This document shows, piece after piece, positions 34,888 to 43,881 of a DNA stretch of 64,000 nucleotides. The stretch is from positions 124,001 to 188,000 of the forward strand of contig NZ_PPTT01000004.1 of the NCBI RefSeq assembly GCF_003339815.1, written 5' to 3'. Made by a program: the position numbers and the translations under genes. Every line of letters starts with the position of its first letter. The stretch's first letter is position 1. Under the pieces are notes generated by a model. The model saw nothing but the letters and a program-made list of their open reading frames with translations. It had not been told where the DNA came from and made no database searches. This stretch comes from Eggerthella sinensis. Its GTDB lineage: Bacteria; Actinomycetota; Coriobacteriia; Coriobacteriales; Eggerthellaceae.

Positions 34888-37140
34888 ATGGAATTGCTTA
34901 CTCGCTCGAGAGAGCGGCGGCGCCTTGCGCTCGTTGCAGCCGCGCTCATCCTCGTGCTCGCACTTGCGCTCGCCTACACCGTCATAGCGTCCCGCACGGC
35001 AACCCACACCGCCGTCGAGACGATGAGCGAAGTGTACCTCCAGGAGCTGAGCGACCAGGTGATCGCCCATTTCAATACCGGTATCGACAGCAAGTTCTGC
35101 CAGATCGAAACCGTGGGCACCTCGCTTGCGCTCTACCGGCCGTCAAGCCTCGAGGACGTGGAGGACTTCCTCGCCTGCATGGAAGTCGATGACGACGAGT
35201 ACGCCTACCTCGCGCTGCGCGGAAGCGACGGGCGCTACTATTCGGCGCAGGGCGTCTCGGTGCAAACCGACGACGAGATCGTCGCGCGCGGCGAATCGTC
35301 GCTGTCGTATCGCGACGCGAGCGGCCATGACGTGATGCTGTACAACGGAACCATCGCGCTTGTCGACACCTTCGAACCGGTGACCTGCGGAGATATAACC
35401 TTCACGGCCGTCGTTGCCGGATACGGCGTGGACATCCTGTCCGAGCGCCTCAACCTCGACCTGTTCCATGGCAGCTCGCGTTCGAGCGTCATCGATCGCG
35501 ACGGCACCTGCGTGGCCGGGTGCTACAGCGAGGGCCTGGAGAACGGCGCCAACATGTTCGAATCGCTCGAGCAGAACGCCGCCTTCGACGACGGTTACTC
35601 GGTCGAGCAGCTGCGCGAGGCGGTGCGCAACGGCGAGTCGACCCTCGTGCCCTTCACCTACCAGGGACATCACGAGTACCTCTACCTGCGTCCGATGAGC
35701 AATCCTGAGTGGTACCTGTGCACCGCCATGCCCTACGGCGTGGTGGACCGGGATATTGCGGCGCTCAGCGCGGTGCTGCTGCAGAACGCCATCCTCATGG
35801 GCGCGGCCATCGTCGCGGTCGTCGCCATTTTCTTCTTGATATACTATCGCCTGGTCAAGCGCAACACCCGGCTCTTGTCCGACGAGAAGAACCGGGCCGA
35901 GCGCGCCTCCGAGGAAGCACGGCGCGCCAGCATGGCGAAAAGCGAGTTCCTCTCGCGCATGTCGCACGAGATCCGCACGCCGATGAACGGCATCATGGGC
36001 ATGACGGCCATCGCGCTCGAGAACGCCGACGACGAGACGAAGACGCGCGGCTGCCTCGAGAAGATCGCCGTGACGTCCGAGCATCTCATGGCGCTCATCA
36101 ACGACATCCTCGACATGAGCAAGATCGAAAGCGGCAAGATCGACATCAAGAGCGAGACGTTCGATTTCAGGGCCTTCGTGGGCGCGCTCAGCGCGGTGTT
36201 CGGCACGCAGGCGGCCGAGAAGGGCATCCGCTACGAGACGATCGAGGTGGGCACGCTGCCCGCGCTGCTCACGGGCGACGGGCTGCGGCTCAACCAAATC
36301 CTGTACAACCTCGTGGGCAACGCGTTCAAATTCACGCCGGCGGGCGGCAGCGTCACCCTGCGCATCGAGGAGCTGCCCGCGCCGTCCGGCGCCGTCGGGC
36401 AGCGCACGGTCGACATGCAGTGGATGCGCTTCTCGGTGTCCGACACCGGCTGCGGCATCAAGCCGGAGCTCTTTGATACCATCTTCTCGTCGTTCGAACA
36501 GGGCGACGACGCGTCGCGCATGCGGGGCGGCACGGGGCTCGGCCTCGCCATCACGAAGCGGTTCTCAGAGATGATGGGCGGCAGCATCGACCTCGAGAGC
36601 GAGGTGGGGAAGGGCTCCACCTTCACGGTGGACATCCCCTTCGTCCGCGCGAGCGACGACGATGCCGTGGTGCACGGCGGCACGTTCCACGTGCGACGGC
36701 AGCCTCATTCCGCGAAGAACGAGTCGTACGATTTCTCGGGCAGGCGCATCATCGTCGCCGAGGACAACGAGCTCAACCGCGAGATCGCCACCGAAGTGCT
36801 CGCCATGACGGGCGCCGAGGTGCTGACGGCCTCGACGGGCGTGGAGGCGGTGGAGGTGTTCAAGCAGGCTCCGCCCGGGTCCATCGACCTCGTGCTCATG
36901 GATATCCAGATGCCCGAGATGGACGGGTACGAAGCCACGCGCCTCATCCGCTCGCTCGACCGCGACGACGCGCGCTCGGTGCCCATCGTGGCCATGACCG
37001 CGAACGCGTTCGTCGAGGACGAGGAGCGCAGCCGCATGAGCGGAATGGATGGCCATCTGAGCAAACCCCTTGATATCCGGCTCGTTTATGCCACAATAGA
37101 CGGGTTTTTGAGAAAGCGCCCGCGAAACGGAGGCGCCTAG
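34888..37140 (+). CDS. Hybrid sensor histidine kinase with receiver domain
   Basis: 750 residues. TM1 (about 13-34), an extracytoplasmic Cache-like sensor region (about 35-295), TM2 (about 298-322), a short coiled coil, HisKA with the phospho-acceptor His360 (MSHEIRTPMNG), HATPase_c (NAFKF, DTGCGI, GGTGLGLAI), and a C-terminal receiver with Asp672 (LMDIQMPEMDG). There is no HPt domain, so an outside phosphotransfer protein or kinase self-control must carry the output. GGAAGAGGGGGCAG precedes the ATG. It is 187 bases from the divergent GT2 gene and 18 before gtrA, which suggests control of envelope glycan genes (inference). Confidence 0.92.
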   Translation: MELLTRSRERRRLALVAAALILVLALALAYTVIASRTATHTAVETMSEVYLQELSDQVIAHFNTGIDSKFCQIETVGTSLALYRPSSLEDVEDFLACMEVDDDEYAYLALRGSDGRYYSAQGVSVQTDDEIVARGESSLSYRDASGHDVMLYNGTIALVDTFEPVTCGDITFTAVVAGYGVDILSERLNLDLFHGSSRSSVIDRDGTCVAGCYSEGLENGANMFESLEQNAAFDDGYSVEQLREAVRNGESTLVPFTYQGHHEYLYLRPMSNPEWYLCTAMPYGVVDRDIAALSAVLLQNAILMGAAIVAVVAIFFLIYYRLVKRNTRLLSDEKNRAERASEEARRASMAKSEFLSRMSHEIRTPMNGIMGMTAIALENADDETKTRGCLEKIAVTSEHLMALINDILDMSKIESGKIDIKSETFDFRAFVGALSAVFGTQAAEKGIRYETIEVGTLPALLTGDGLRLNQILYNLVGNAFKFTPAGGSVTLRIEELPAPSGAVGQRTVDMQWMRFSVSDTGCGIKPELFDTIFSSFEQGDDASRMRGGTGLGLAITKRFSEMMGGSIDLESEVGKGSTFTVDIPFVRASDDDAVVHGGTFHVRRQPHSAKNESYDFSGRRIIVAEDNELNREIATEVLAMTGAEVLTASTGVEAVEVFKQAPPGSIDLVLMDIQMPEMDGYEATRLIRSLDRDDARSVPIVAMTANAFVEDEERSRMSGMDGHLSKPLDIRLVYATIDGFLRKRPRNGGA

Positions 37141-37158
37141 GGCGAAAGGACGCACGGG

Positions 37159-37578
37159 GTGAAGAAGCTCATTGCTCAGATCATGAAGTTCGGCGTGGTG
37201 GGCGTCATCGCATTCTTCATCGACTACGGCCTGTTGGCGCTGCTCACCGAAGCGTTCGGCATCAACTACCTCGTGAGCGCCACCATCTCGTTCACGGCGT
37301 CGGTCATCTTCAACTACATCGCGTCCATGCGCTACGTGTTCACCCACAAGGAGGGCATGAGCCGCCGCCGCGAGTTCGTCATCTTCGTCGTGCTGTCGGT
37401 CATCGGCCTCGGCATCAACAACCTGTGCATGTGGGCCGGCGTCGAGCTCATCGGCGTACACTACCTCATCGTGAAGATCGGCGCCACGTTCCTCGTCATG
37501 GTGTGGAACTTCGTCACGCGCAAGAAGTTCCTCGACGCGGGCGACGAGCCCGGCGAGATCCTCTCCGACATCGAATAG
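37159..37578 (+). CDS. GtrA-family membrane protein
   Basis: 139 residues with four membrane helices and the GtrA pattern (FGVVGVIAFFIDYGLLALL; FNYIASMRYVF; WNFVTRKKFLD at the end). The family is thought to flip or present polyprenyl-phosphate sugars. GTG start at 37159 with AAAGGA 8 bases upstream, following the histidine kinase by 18 bases. The likely functional partner is the GT2 enzyme at 33717-34700. Confidence 0.88.
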   Translation: MKKLIAQIMKFGVVGVIAFFIDYGLLALLTEAFGINYLVSATISFTASVIFNYIASMRYVFTHKEGMSRRREFVIFVVLSVIGLGINNLCMWAGVELIGVHYLIVKIGATFLVMVWNFVTRKKFLDAGDEPGEILSDIE

Positions 37579-37581
37579 ACG

Positions 37582-38121
37582 CTAGCAGCCGGCTTCCCGG
37601 TCGAGGAACACGCGCGATCCCGTCGCGCCGCGCTGCCCCTGGTACTTGCCCGCATACGGGTTCTTCGCCGCCTCGTCGAGCTGGGCGAACACGAGCTGTC
37701 CCACACGGCGCCCCGTGCGCAGCTCGAGCGCGCAGCGGTTCGCGTTGAACAGCTCGAGCGTGATCTCCCCCTCGAAGCCCGGGTCCACCCAGCCGGCGTT
37801 CTGCACGAACAGCCCCATGCGCCCGAGCGAGCTGCGGCCTTCCACGAAGGCGGTCAGATCGTTGCCGAGGCGGACGTACTCCATGGTGGTGGCCAGCACG
37901 AACTGGCCCGGCAGCAGGATGTAGCGGTCGGTGCGAATGGTCTTGTAGGCGATCTCGTCCTCGAGTCCCACGATGCCGCTCGGCGTGTCCTCCACGATGC
38001 TGAACGTGTCGCCCAGGCGGATGTCCACGCTTGCGGGCTGGATCTGCGCGGGCTCGAGCGGCTCGATGGCGAGGCTGCCCTCGGCGAGCAGCTTCTCTAT
38101 GGTGATGTCCGACAGGATCAT
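37582..38121 (-). CDS. dcd: dCTP deaminase
   Basis: 179 residues starting MILSDITIEKLLAEG, with the dUTPase-fold motifs SVDIRLGD, VEGRSSLGRMGLFV and DPGFEGEITLELFN. It deaminates dCTP to dUTP for thymidylate synthesis; whether it is the bifunctional Dcd-Dut form cannot be settled by eye. GAAAGGACCGACC precedes the ATG at 38121. It ends 4 bases from the convergent gtrA. Confidence 0.94.
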   Translation of the reverse strand: MILSDITIEKLLAEGSLAIEPLEPAQIQPASVDIRLGDTFSIVEDTPSGIVGLEDEIAYKTIRTDRYILLPGQFVLATTMEYVRLGNDLTAFVEGRSSLGRMGLFVQNAGWVDPGFEGEITLELFNANRCALELRTGRRVGQLVFAQLDEAAKNPYAGKYQGQRGATGSRVFLDREAGC

Positions 38122-38186
38122 GGTCGGTCCTTTCAGGTTCGCGGGGCGGGTGCGGAAGGGGGAGGTGCGCGGCGCGCGGTGCGCCG

Positions 38187-39530
38187 CTAGAGGCGCTCGA
38201 AGACGCTGGCCACCTCCACGTGGTAGGTTTGCGGGAACAGGTCGACCGGCTGGACGCTGATCAGCCGGTACCCCTCGTTCTCGAAGCGCGCGACGTCGCG
38301 CGCCCACGTGGCCGGGTTGCAGCTGACGTAGGCCACGCGCGCAGGGGCGGCCGCGGCGATGCTCTCCACCACGCCGTCGGCGAGGCCCGCGCGCGGCGGG
38401 TCCACCACGAGCGCGTCGAGGTCGCCGAGCTCCGGCAGCTCGCGCGCCGCGTCGCCGCCGATCACCTCGACGTCCACGGCGTTCATGTCGGCGTTGCGCC
38501 GCAGGTCGCGCACCGACGAGCCGGCGGCTTCCACGGCCAGCACCTCGGCGCCGGCCTGCGCGAGCGGCACCGAGAACGTGCCGCCGCCGGCGTAGAGGTC
38601 GGCCGCGAGGAGGTCGTCGAGGCCCTCGGGCCCGTCTTCGCCCATGCGGCCGCCCAAACCCTCGATGACGCACGCGACGAGCTTCTCGGCCTGCGCGGTG
38701 TTCACCTGGAAAAACGACGGGGCGCTGGCCAGGTAGCGCGCGCTGCCCAGCTGCTCTTCCCAGCATCCCTTGCCGTCGAGCGTCTCGACGCCCTTGATCT
38801 TGCGCGCCTTGCCGGGGTCGGCCATGACGCGCACGATGCTCGTCGCCTTGACGGCGCTCTTGATGGTCTTTGCCATGTGCCCGCGCGGAAACGCCCCCGG
38901 GGTCGTCCACAGCGCCACCTCGAGGTCGCCCGTGCGCAGGCTGTGGCGCACGCCCACGCGGAAGATGCCGAGGTCCGACGAACCCTGCGCGAACCTGAGC
39001 GCGCCGCGCAGCGCCTTCGGGGCCTTCGCGATGGCGTCGTGGGCGAGGGCGCAGACGCCCGGCGAGGCGATGTCGTGCGTGCCCTCGCGGTGGAATCCCA
39101 GCTGGAACGTGCCGTGCTCGTCGAAGGCCGCGCCCAGCTCGAGCTTGTTGCGGTAGCCCCACTGCCGCTTGCTCGGCAGGCAGGGGCGCACGAGCTCCTC
39201 GGCGCGCGCGGCGTCGAACTTCGCCGTGCGCTCGAGCGCCGCCACCACGTTGCCGCGCTTCGCGTCGAGCTGCGCCTCGTAGGCCAGATGCTGCCAAGGG
39301 CAGCCGCCGCAGGCGTCGCCCGCGCCGCACTGCGGCTTCGCGCGCAGCGCCGACGCTTCGTCGAGCCGCACGATGCGCCCTCGCGCGAACGTCGGCTTGT
39401 CCTCCACGATCTCCACGGTTGCCACGTCACCGGGCGCGCCGCCCTCCACGAACACGGTCTTGCCGCTTTCCAAATGGCCCACGGCTTCCGCGGTGTAGCC
39501 CATGCGCTCTATCGTTATGGTTTCTTCCAT
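38187..39530 (-). CDS. RumA/RlmD-like 23S rRNA (uracil-5) methyltransferase
   Basis: 447 residues. An N-terminal TRAM domain (about 1-60), a [4Fe-4S] Cys set including CGAGDACGGCPW, and the SAM-dependent methyltransferase core with DLYAGGGTFSVPLA, DPPRAGL and the catalytic Cys in YVSCNPATWARD near the C-terminus. The family methylates uridine at C5 in 23S rRNA; which site (1939 or 747 type) is not clear. The ATG at 39530 begins MEETITIERMGYTAEAV. There is no obvious ribosome-binding site. Confidence 0.88.
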   Translation of the reverse strand: MEETITIERMGYTAEAVGHLESGKTVFVEGGAPGDVATVEIVEDKPTFARGRIVRLDEASALRAKPQCGAGDACGGCPWQHLAYEAQLDAKRGNVVAALERTAKFDAARAEELVRPCLPSKRQWGYRNKLELGAAFDEHGTFQLGFHREGTHDIASPGVCALAHDAIAKAPKALRGALRFAQGSSDLGIFRVGVRHSLRTGDLEVALWTTPGAFPRGHMAKTIKSAVKATSIVRVMADPGKARKIKGVETLDGKGCWEEQLGSARYLASAPSFFQVNTAQAEKLVACVIEGLGGRMGEDGPEGLDDLLAADLYAGGGTFSVPLAQAGAEVLAVEAAGSSVRDLRRNADMNAVDVEVIGGDAARELPELGDLDALVVDPPRAGLADGVVESIAAAAPARVAYVSCNPATWARDVARFENEGYRLISVQPVDLFPQTYHVEVASVFERL

Positions 39531-39580
39531 TGAATACGCCCAAATCCTGTTTTTGTTTTTCCGTTTCGTCCATGATAGCG

Positions 39581-39586
39581 TATAAT
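39581..39586 (+). promoter_or_regulatory. -10 element of tRNA-Arg
   Basis: A perfect TATAAT lies 12 bases before the mature tRNA 5' end. A T-rich but non-consensus -35 (TTTCCG, 39558-39563) lies 17 bases upstream. Confidence 0.6.
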
Positions 39587-39598
39587 CTCCTGCACCGT

Positions 39599-39674
39599 GC
39601 CCTTGTAGCTCAGGGGATAGAGCGTCTGCCTCCGGAGCAGAAAGCCGCAGGTTCGAATCCTGTCAAGGGCACCA
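39599..39674 (+). tRNA. tRNA-Arg (CCG)
   Basis: 76 bases with an encoded CCA. Acceptor GCCCTTG pairs with CAAGGGC, the anticodon loop is CTCCGGA (anticodon CCG, reading CGG), and the T-arm is GCAGGTTCGAATCCTGT. A TTTTT run follows at 39676. Confidence 0.95.
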
Positions 39675-39694
39675 GTTTTTCTCTTTCGCCGTTC

Positions 39695-39907
39695 TTAGCC
39701 TCGGCGCTGCTCCTGGCGCGCCAGAACGCTGCAAACCGCCAAGATCAAAAGATTTGCGAGCAGTATGCACGCTGACACGACGGTCACCGGGTAATTCGTG
39801 GGCGAGACGCCGGCGAATCCGTTGAAGTAGACGTATGCGGGCGCCACGCAGAGCGGGGCCACGGGAACGAGGGAGACCCACGCTGCGACGAGCTTGCCTT
39901 TCGCCAT
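39695..39907 (-). CDS. Small two-helix membrane protein, unknown function
   Basis: 70 residues from the ATG at 39907 (MAKGKLVAAWVSLVPVAP...). Two hydrophobic helices (about 5-24 and 42-62) and a polar, Arg-rich C-terminus are visible. No family is recognised. There is no Shine-Dalgarno, and the reading frame extends two codons upstream to a TTG. It lies just after tRNA-Arg on the opposite strand. It may be real because of its clean hydrophobic pattern, but the evidence is thin. Confidence 0.4.
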   Translation of the reverse strand: MAKGKLVAAWVSLVPVAPLCVAPAYVYFNGFAGVSPTNYPVTVVSACILLANLLILAVCSVLARQEQRRG

Positions 39908-40251
39908 GCACAAACCGGGTATGAGAAGAGGGATTCCGCTCAGGACATTGGCGAGGGCCGACCGCGAGGGACGGCACGGACGCGTGCGACAGGATTCTCG
40001 TGCTGAGATTCTGCGAACGTGCCAAACGATCCGCCTTTCTCGTCATGAGATCCTTGTGAAAAGGTCGATCCCTACGAAGATTGTATCAGCGCGGAGCGCG
40101 TTGGGCTACAGCTGCTTGACCTTGCCGTGGATGTTCTACGATTTTTCCTGATGCGGGGGATTGACCTGCTAAACTTCACTCCTGTATGCGATTCCCTCGC
40201 CTCATTTCTTGTGGGCGCATGTACGATAAGCAAACGAAAAGGAGCCGACCT
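39908..40251. other. Gene-poor stretch upstream of the cyclophilin gene
   Basis: 344 bases with no convincing coding region. It holds a candidate promoter for the cyclophilin gene, TTGACC (40161-40166) with TATGCG (40185-40190) at an 18-base spacing, then AAAAGGAG before the ATG at 40252. The rest (39920-40150) has mixed base composition and no clear repeat or strong hairpin. Confidence 0.5.
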
Positions 40252-40785
40252 ATGGCGCAGTACACCCCGGAATACCAGCCGACCGGCGACGAGATCGCCG
40301 TCATCACCACGTCGAAGGGCGTTATCCGCGTGCAGCTGGCGGGCAAAGACGCCCCCATCCACGTGGGCAACTTCGTCGAGCTGGCGCGCAAGGGCTTCTA
40401 CAACGACCTCAAGTTCCACCGCCACGTCCCCGGCTTCGTGATCCAGGGCGGCTGCCCGAACACGCGCGACCTCTCCTCCGAGGATGTCGTGAAGAAGGCC
40501 GGCAACCCGTTCGCGGGCCTCGGCACGGGCGGCCCGGGCTACTCCATCAAAGAAGAGTTCTCCACGAACCCCAACAACAAGCACCTCGACGGCTCGCTGG
40601 CCATGGCCCGCTCGCAGGACCCCAACTCCGCCGGCTCGCAGTTCTACCTGTGCCTGGGCGCTCAGCCCATGCTGGACTCGGGCTACACGGTGTTCGGCCA
40701 GACCGTCGACGGCATGGACGTCATCAGCCAGCTGCGCGTGGGCGATGTGATCGAGAGCATCGAAATCGAGAACGCCGCCGAATAA
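40252..40785 (+). CDS. Cyclophilin-type peptidyl-prolyl cis-trans isomerase
   Basis: 177 residues with the cyclophilin core: VRVQL-like strand, FHRHVPGFVIQGG, GSLAMARSQDPNSAGSQFY and FGQTVDGMDVI. It speeds Xaa-Pro isomerisation; the lack of a signal peptide places it in the cytosol. AAAAGGAG lies 7 bases before the ATG at 40252, which rules out the longer upstream extension. A TPR membrane protein follows 46 bases later. Confidence 0.94.
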   Translation: MAQYTPEYQPTGDEIAVITTSKGVIRVQLAGKDAPIHVGNFVELARKGFYNDLKFHRHVPGFVIQGGCPNTRDLSSEDVVKKAGNPFAGLGTGGPGYSIKEEFSTNPNNKHLDGSLAMARSQDPNSAGSQFYLCLGAQPMLDSGYTVFGQTVDGMDVISQLRVGDVIESIEIENAAE

Positions 40786-40831
40786 CGTCCGGCATGCCCG
40801 AGGCGATTCCGCGAAGATACGAAGGAAGCAG

Positions 40832-42187
40832 ATGAACAACGAAGTATTCCAGCAAGCCCGCGCGGCGTACGCGCGCAAGGACTTCCAAGGCGCCCTCGCG
40901 GCGTACACGCAGTGCTTGCAGGATGCGGGCAGCTCGCTTGCTCCCGGCGAGATGGGGCTGCTCTACCACCAGATAGGCAACTGCCTGGTCAAACTGAAGA
41001 ACCCGAACGAGGCCATCCACGCCTACACGCAGGCCACGGCCGATGCGGCCTATGACGCGTGCGGCGCGGTGAACTACAACCTCGGCATGGCCTACGCCTC
41101 GCTCCACGATTACGAGGATGCCGTCAAGCACTTCGAGATCGCGGTGTCGGACGCCAAGTACGACGCGTCGTACAAGGCCTACTCGGGCATGGGCAACGCC
41201 CTGCTCAAGCTGGGCAAGTCGGCCGAAGCCGGCGTGGCGTTTCGCGAGGCCGCGCTCGACGAGGCCAACCCCGATCCCACCAAGGCGCTGCTGAACCTCG
41301 GCGTGTGCTTCATGGCGCTCGACCGTCCGGCCGACGCCGTGGCGTCCTACGAGAGCGCCCTGCAGTTCGACATGCGTCCCGACACGCGCAACAAGCTGTA
41401 CGCGAACCTCGGGCAGGCCTACGTGGCTTCGGGCCAGATGCAGAAGGCCGTGAACGCCTTCGACGAGTCCATCGCCGACAAGACGTACTTCCTCAGCGAC
41501 TCGGCCAGCGTCGACTACCAGCGCGCCATCGCCGCGGTGTCCCAAGGCACGGCCGAAGTCACCCAGGTCATGGCCCCGGTTGCCTCGGTGGCCGACATGT
41601 CGGGCCTCGACGTGGCCGCCGACGGCACGGCCGTGTACGTGGACGAGAACCCCTACGCGAGCGGCCAGGACCCGTACTACTACGCCGATCCGTACACGCA
41701 GGCGCAGCAGAACCCCTACGGCGCCCCGGGCGCCGAGGATCACTTCTTCAACGCGAGCGACGAAGAGCTCGAGCAGTGGTCGAAGGGCCTCGCCAAGCAG
41801 GATCGCAAGCGCCGCAACGTGGGCCTCAAGATCCTCGTCACCGTCATCCTGCTCGTTCTGGTGGCGTTCGGCGCCGCCGTGTTCCTCTACACGCAGGGCT
41901 GGGGCTACCCGTCCCAGGACCAGGTGGTCGAGCAGCTGTTCTCCGACCCGCAGGCGACGTTCGCCGGCGAGGTGACCGAGGAGAACGCGGCCTCGATGAA
42001 GGAGCTCCTCGAGCCCGTGAGCAGCCCGGTGGTGGACGGTATGGACAAGTCCATGAGCGATTCCACCGTGTACGTGACGGCCAAGACGGCCGAGGGCGGC
42101 GACGTGCAGTACAAGGTGTCGCTCGTCCGCAACCTGATCGGGTGGAAGGTGTCGAACGTCGAGCTGTACTTCCCGAGCCAGAATTAA
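40832..42187 (+). CDS. TPR-repeat protein with one membrane helix
   Basis: 451 residues. Residues 1-240 form about six tetratricopeptide repeats (for example AVNYNLGMAYASLHDYEDAV and ALLNLGVCFMALDRPADAV). A Tyr/Pro/Asn/Gln-rich linker (about 265-300), one membrane helix (about 331-353) and an outer domain of about 95 residues follow. The TPR face is cytosolic, so it may dock a partner at the membrane. The specific function is unknown. GAAGGAAG precedes the ATG. A terminator-like hairpin lies at 42193-42240. Confidence 0.85.
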   Translation: MNNEVFQQARAAYARKDFQGALAAYTQCLQDAGSSLAPGEMGLLYHQIGNCLVKLKNPNEAIHAYTQATADAAYDACGAVNYNLGMAYASLHDYEDAVKHFEIAVSDAKYDASYKAYSGMGNALLKLGKSAEAGVAFREAALDEANPDPTKALLNLGVCFMALDRPADAVASYESALQFDMRPDTRNKLYANLGQAYVASGQMQKAVNAFDESIADKTYFLSDSASVDYQRAIAAVSQGTAEVTQVMAPVASVADMSGLDVAADGTAVYVDENPYASGQDPYYYADPYTQAQQNPYGAPGAEDHFFNASDEELEQWSKGLAKQDRKRRNVGLKILVTVILLVLVAFGAAVFLYTQGWGYPSQDQVVEQLFSDPQATFAGEVTEENAASMKELLEPVSSPVVDGMDKSMSDSTVYVTAKTAEGGDVQYKVSLVRNLIGWKVSNVELYFPSQN

Positions 42188-42192
42188 TTCCT

Positions 42193-42240
42193 GCGGCCCT
42201 GCCGCCCGCGCCGCCGTGCGCGGGGGAGCGGGGCCGCGTT
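42193..42240 (+). terminator. GC-rich terminator-like hairpin after the TPR gene
   Basis: GCGGCCC (42193-42199) pairs with GGGCCGC (42231-42237), and an inner CCCGCGC/GCGCGGG stem extends it. Only TT follows, so the terminator may be partial. Confidence 0.5.
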
Positions 42241-42302
42241 ATGCGCACCACCTGAAAAGCGTTCGTACTCGAATGAGAGAATGAGAGAAAGGGCACTACA
42301 AC

Positions 42303-42707
42303 ATGGCAGAGCAGAAGACTTACACGATGATCAAGCCCGATGGCGTGCGCAACGGCCATATCGGCGAGATCGTCAACCGCTTCGAGCGCGCGGGCCTCAC
42401 CATCGAGCGCATGGAGCTGGGCATGGTGACCGACGAGCAGGCCAAGGCCAACTACGCCGAGCACGAGGGCAAGCCGTTCTACGACGGCCTGATCTCCTAC
42501 ATCACGAGCGGCCCGGTTGTGAAGATGGTCGTGTCCGGCGACGGCGCGGTGGCGAAGTGCCGTTCGCTCATGGGTGCCACTAATCCGGCAGAAGCTGCCC
42601 CCGGCACGATTCGCGGCGATTTCGGCCTCATCATGGATGAGAATGTTATACACGGCTCTGATTCTCCGGAGTCCGCGGAGCGCGAGATCGGCATCTTCTT
42701 CGCGTAA
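42303..42707 (+). CDS. ndk: Nucleoside diphosphate kinase
   Basis: 134 residues, the typical length. KTYTMIKPDGVRNGHIG at the start, NPAEAAPGTIRGDFG, and the catalytic His in NVIHGSDSPESAEREI near the C-terminus. It balances nucleoside triphosphate pools. GAGAAAGGGCACTACAAC precedes the ATG. A strong terminator follows. Confidence 0.96.
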   Translation: MAEQKTYTMIKPDGVRNGHIGEIVNRFERAGLTIERMELGMVTDEQAKANYAEHEGKPFYDGLISYITSGPVVKMVVSGDGAVAKCRSLMGATNPAEAAPGTIRGDFGLIMDENVIHGSDSPESAEREIGIFFA

Positions 42708-42722
42708 GCCTACGGCAATGGG

Positions 42723-42758
42723 AAGGCCTCTCCGCTGCGGTGCTGCGGAGAGGCCTTT
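42723..42758 (+). terminator. Terminator of ndk
   Basis: A perfect 13-bp stem AAGGCCTCTCCGC (42723-42735) with its complement at 42745-42757, running into TTTTG. Confidence 0.85.
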
Positions 42759-42843
42759 TGCGTTTGTGCGCCGAGGCGGTCCTCGGGGTGGGATCGGGCC
42801 GTCGAACTTGCATACGTTCACCTAGACGAGAACGGACGAAAGC

Positions 42844-43881
42844 ATGCTCTATCGTGTCATCGATGCATCCGAGTTGCCAACGCTCGTGTCGGCGTTCATG
42901 GAATCCTACGAAGTGGTGGCTCCGGTCAAGCGCGACCAAAGCTACGTGTTCGAGGCCATCGAGTCGCCCGACGACATCGAGCTGGCCTATCCGACCACGT
43001 TGGCATCGCCCAAGAAGTACTTCCTGCCGCCCGAGGAGACGCTCATGTCCTTCGACGCGCGCACGAACAGCGTGACCGATTTCGCCTCCGAGATCACGCC
43101 GCGCGTCATCTTCGGGGCGCACGCCTGCGACATCAACGCCATCAACCGCCTCGACCTCGTGTTCAAGGACGGCCGCTATCCCGACCCGTACTACGTGGCG
43201 CGGCGCAACGCCACGCTCATCGTGGGGATAAGCTGCACGCCGTCCGAGACGTGCTTCTGCCACCTGTGGGGAGCCGACGAGGCGCGTTTCGGCTACGACC
43301 TGTTCTTGCAGGACATCGGCGACAAGTACCTGGTCAGCATCTCGAGCGTCGATGCGGCGAACATCCTCGAAGCCGCCTGCAACCCGCAGGTGGCCACCGA
43401 CGAGGACCGCATCGAGTTCCGCCACGCGACGCGCCGGCGCCAGGACGCGTTCAACGACGCGATTCCCGACATCCAGGACGTGGCTATGCTCATGGACGCG
43501 TTCCATAAGGACCCCTTCTGGGAAGAGCTCGGCGGGCGTTGCCTGTCGTGCACGGCCTGCTCGGCGGTGTGTCCCACCTGCTTCTGCTTCGACATCCAGG
43601 ACACGCTCGACCCCTCCGGCGAGACCGGGCGGCGCGAGCGCGTGTGGGACGCCTGCACGGCGCCGCAGTTCGCGCAGGTGGCCGGCGGCCACAACTTCCG
43701 CGACGACGGGCGCAACCGCGTGCGTCACCGCATGTACCACAAGCTCAACGGCTTCCTCGCCAACCACGACCGCATGCTGTGCGTGGGCTGCGGGCGCTGC
43801 GTGAAGGCGTGCAAGGCCAACATCAACCCCATCGAGGTGCTCGAGTTCTTCGAGCGGAAGGGGGCCGACGATGCCCAGTAG
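42844..43881 (+). CDS. [NiFe] hydrogenase/sulfhydrogenase beta subunit, two [4Fe-4S]
   Basis: 345 residues, cytosolic. The C-terminal third carries two ferredoxin-type sets, CLSCTACSAVCPTC and CVGCGRCVKAC, and earlier Cys lie in CFCHLWG. The pattern fits the HydB/ShyB beta subunit of group 3 sulfhydrogenases and is also shared with AsrA of anaerobic sulfite reductase. The presence of gamma, small and large hydrogenase subunits downstream settles the choice. It passes electrons between the hydrogenase module and the flavin subunit. It overlaps the next gene by 11 bases. Confidence 0.87.
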   Translation: MLYRVIDASELPTLVSAFMESYEVVAPVKRDQSYVFEAIESPDDIELAYPTTLASPKKYFLPPEETLMSFDARTNSVTDFASEITPRVIFGAHACDINAINRLDLVFKDGRYPDPYYVARRNATLIVGISCTPSETCFCHLWGADEARFGYDLFLQDIGDKYLVSISSVDAANILEAACNPQVATDEDRIEFRHATRRRQDAFNDAIPDIQDVAMLMDAFHKDPFWEELGGRCLSCTACSAVCPTCFCFDIQDTLDPSGETGRRERVWDACTAPQFAQVAGGHNFRDDGRNRVRHRMYHKLNGFLANHDRMLCVGCGRCVKACKANINPIEVLEFFERKGADDAQ

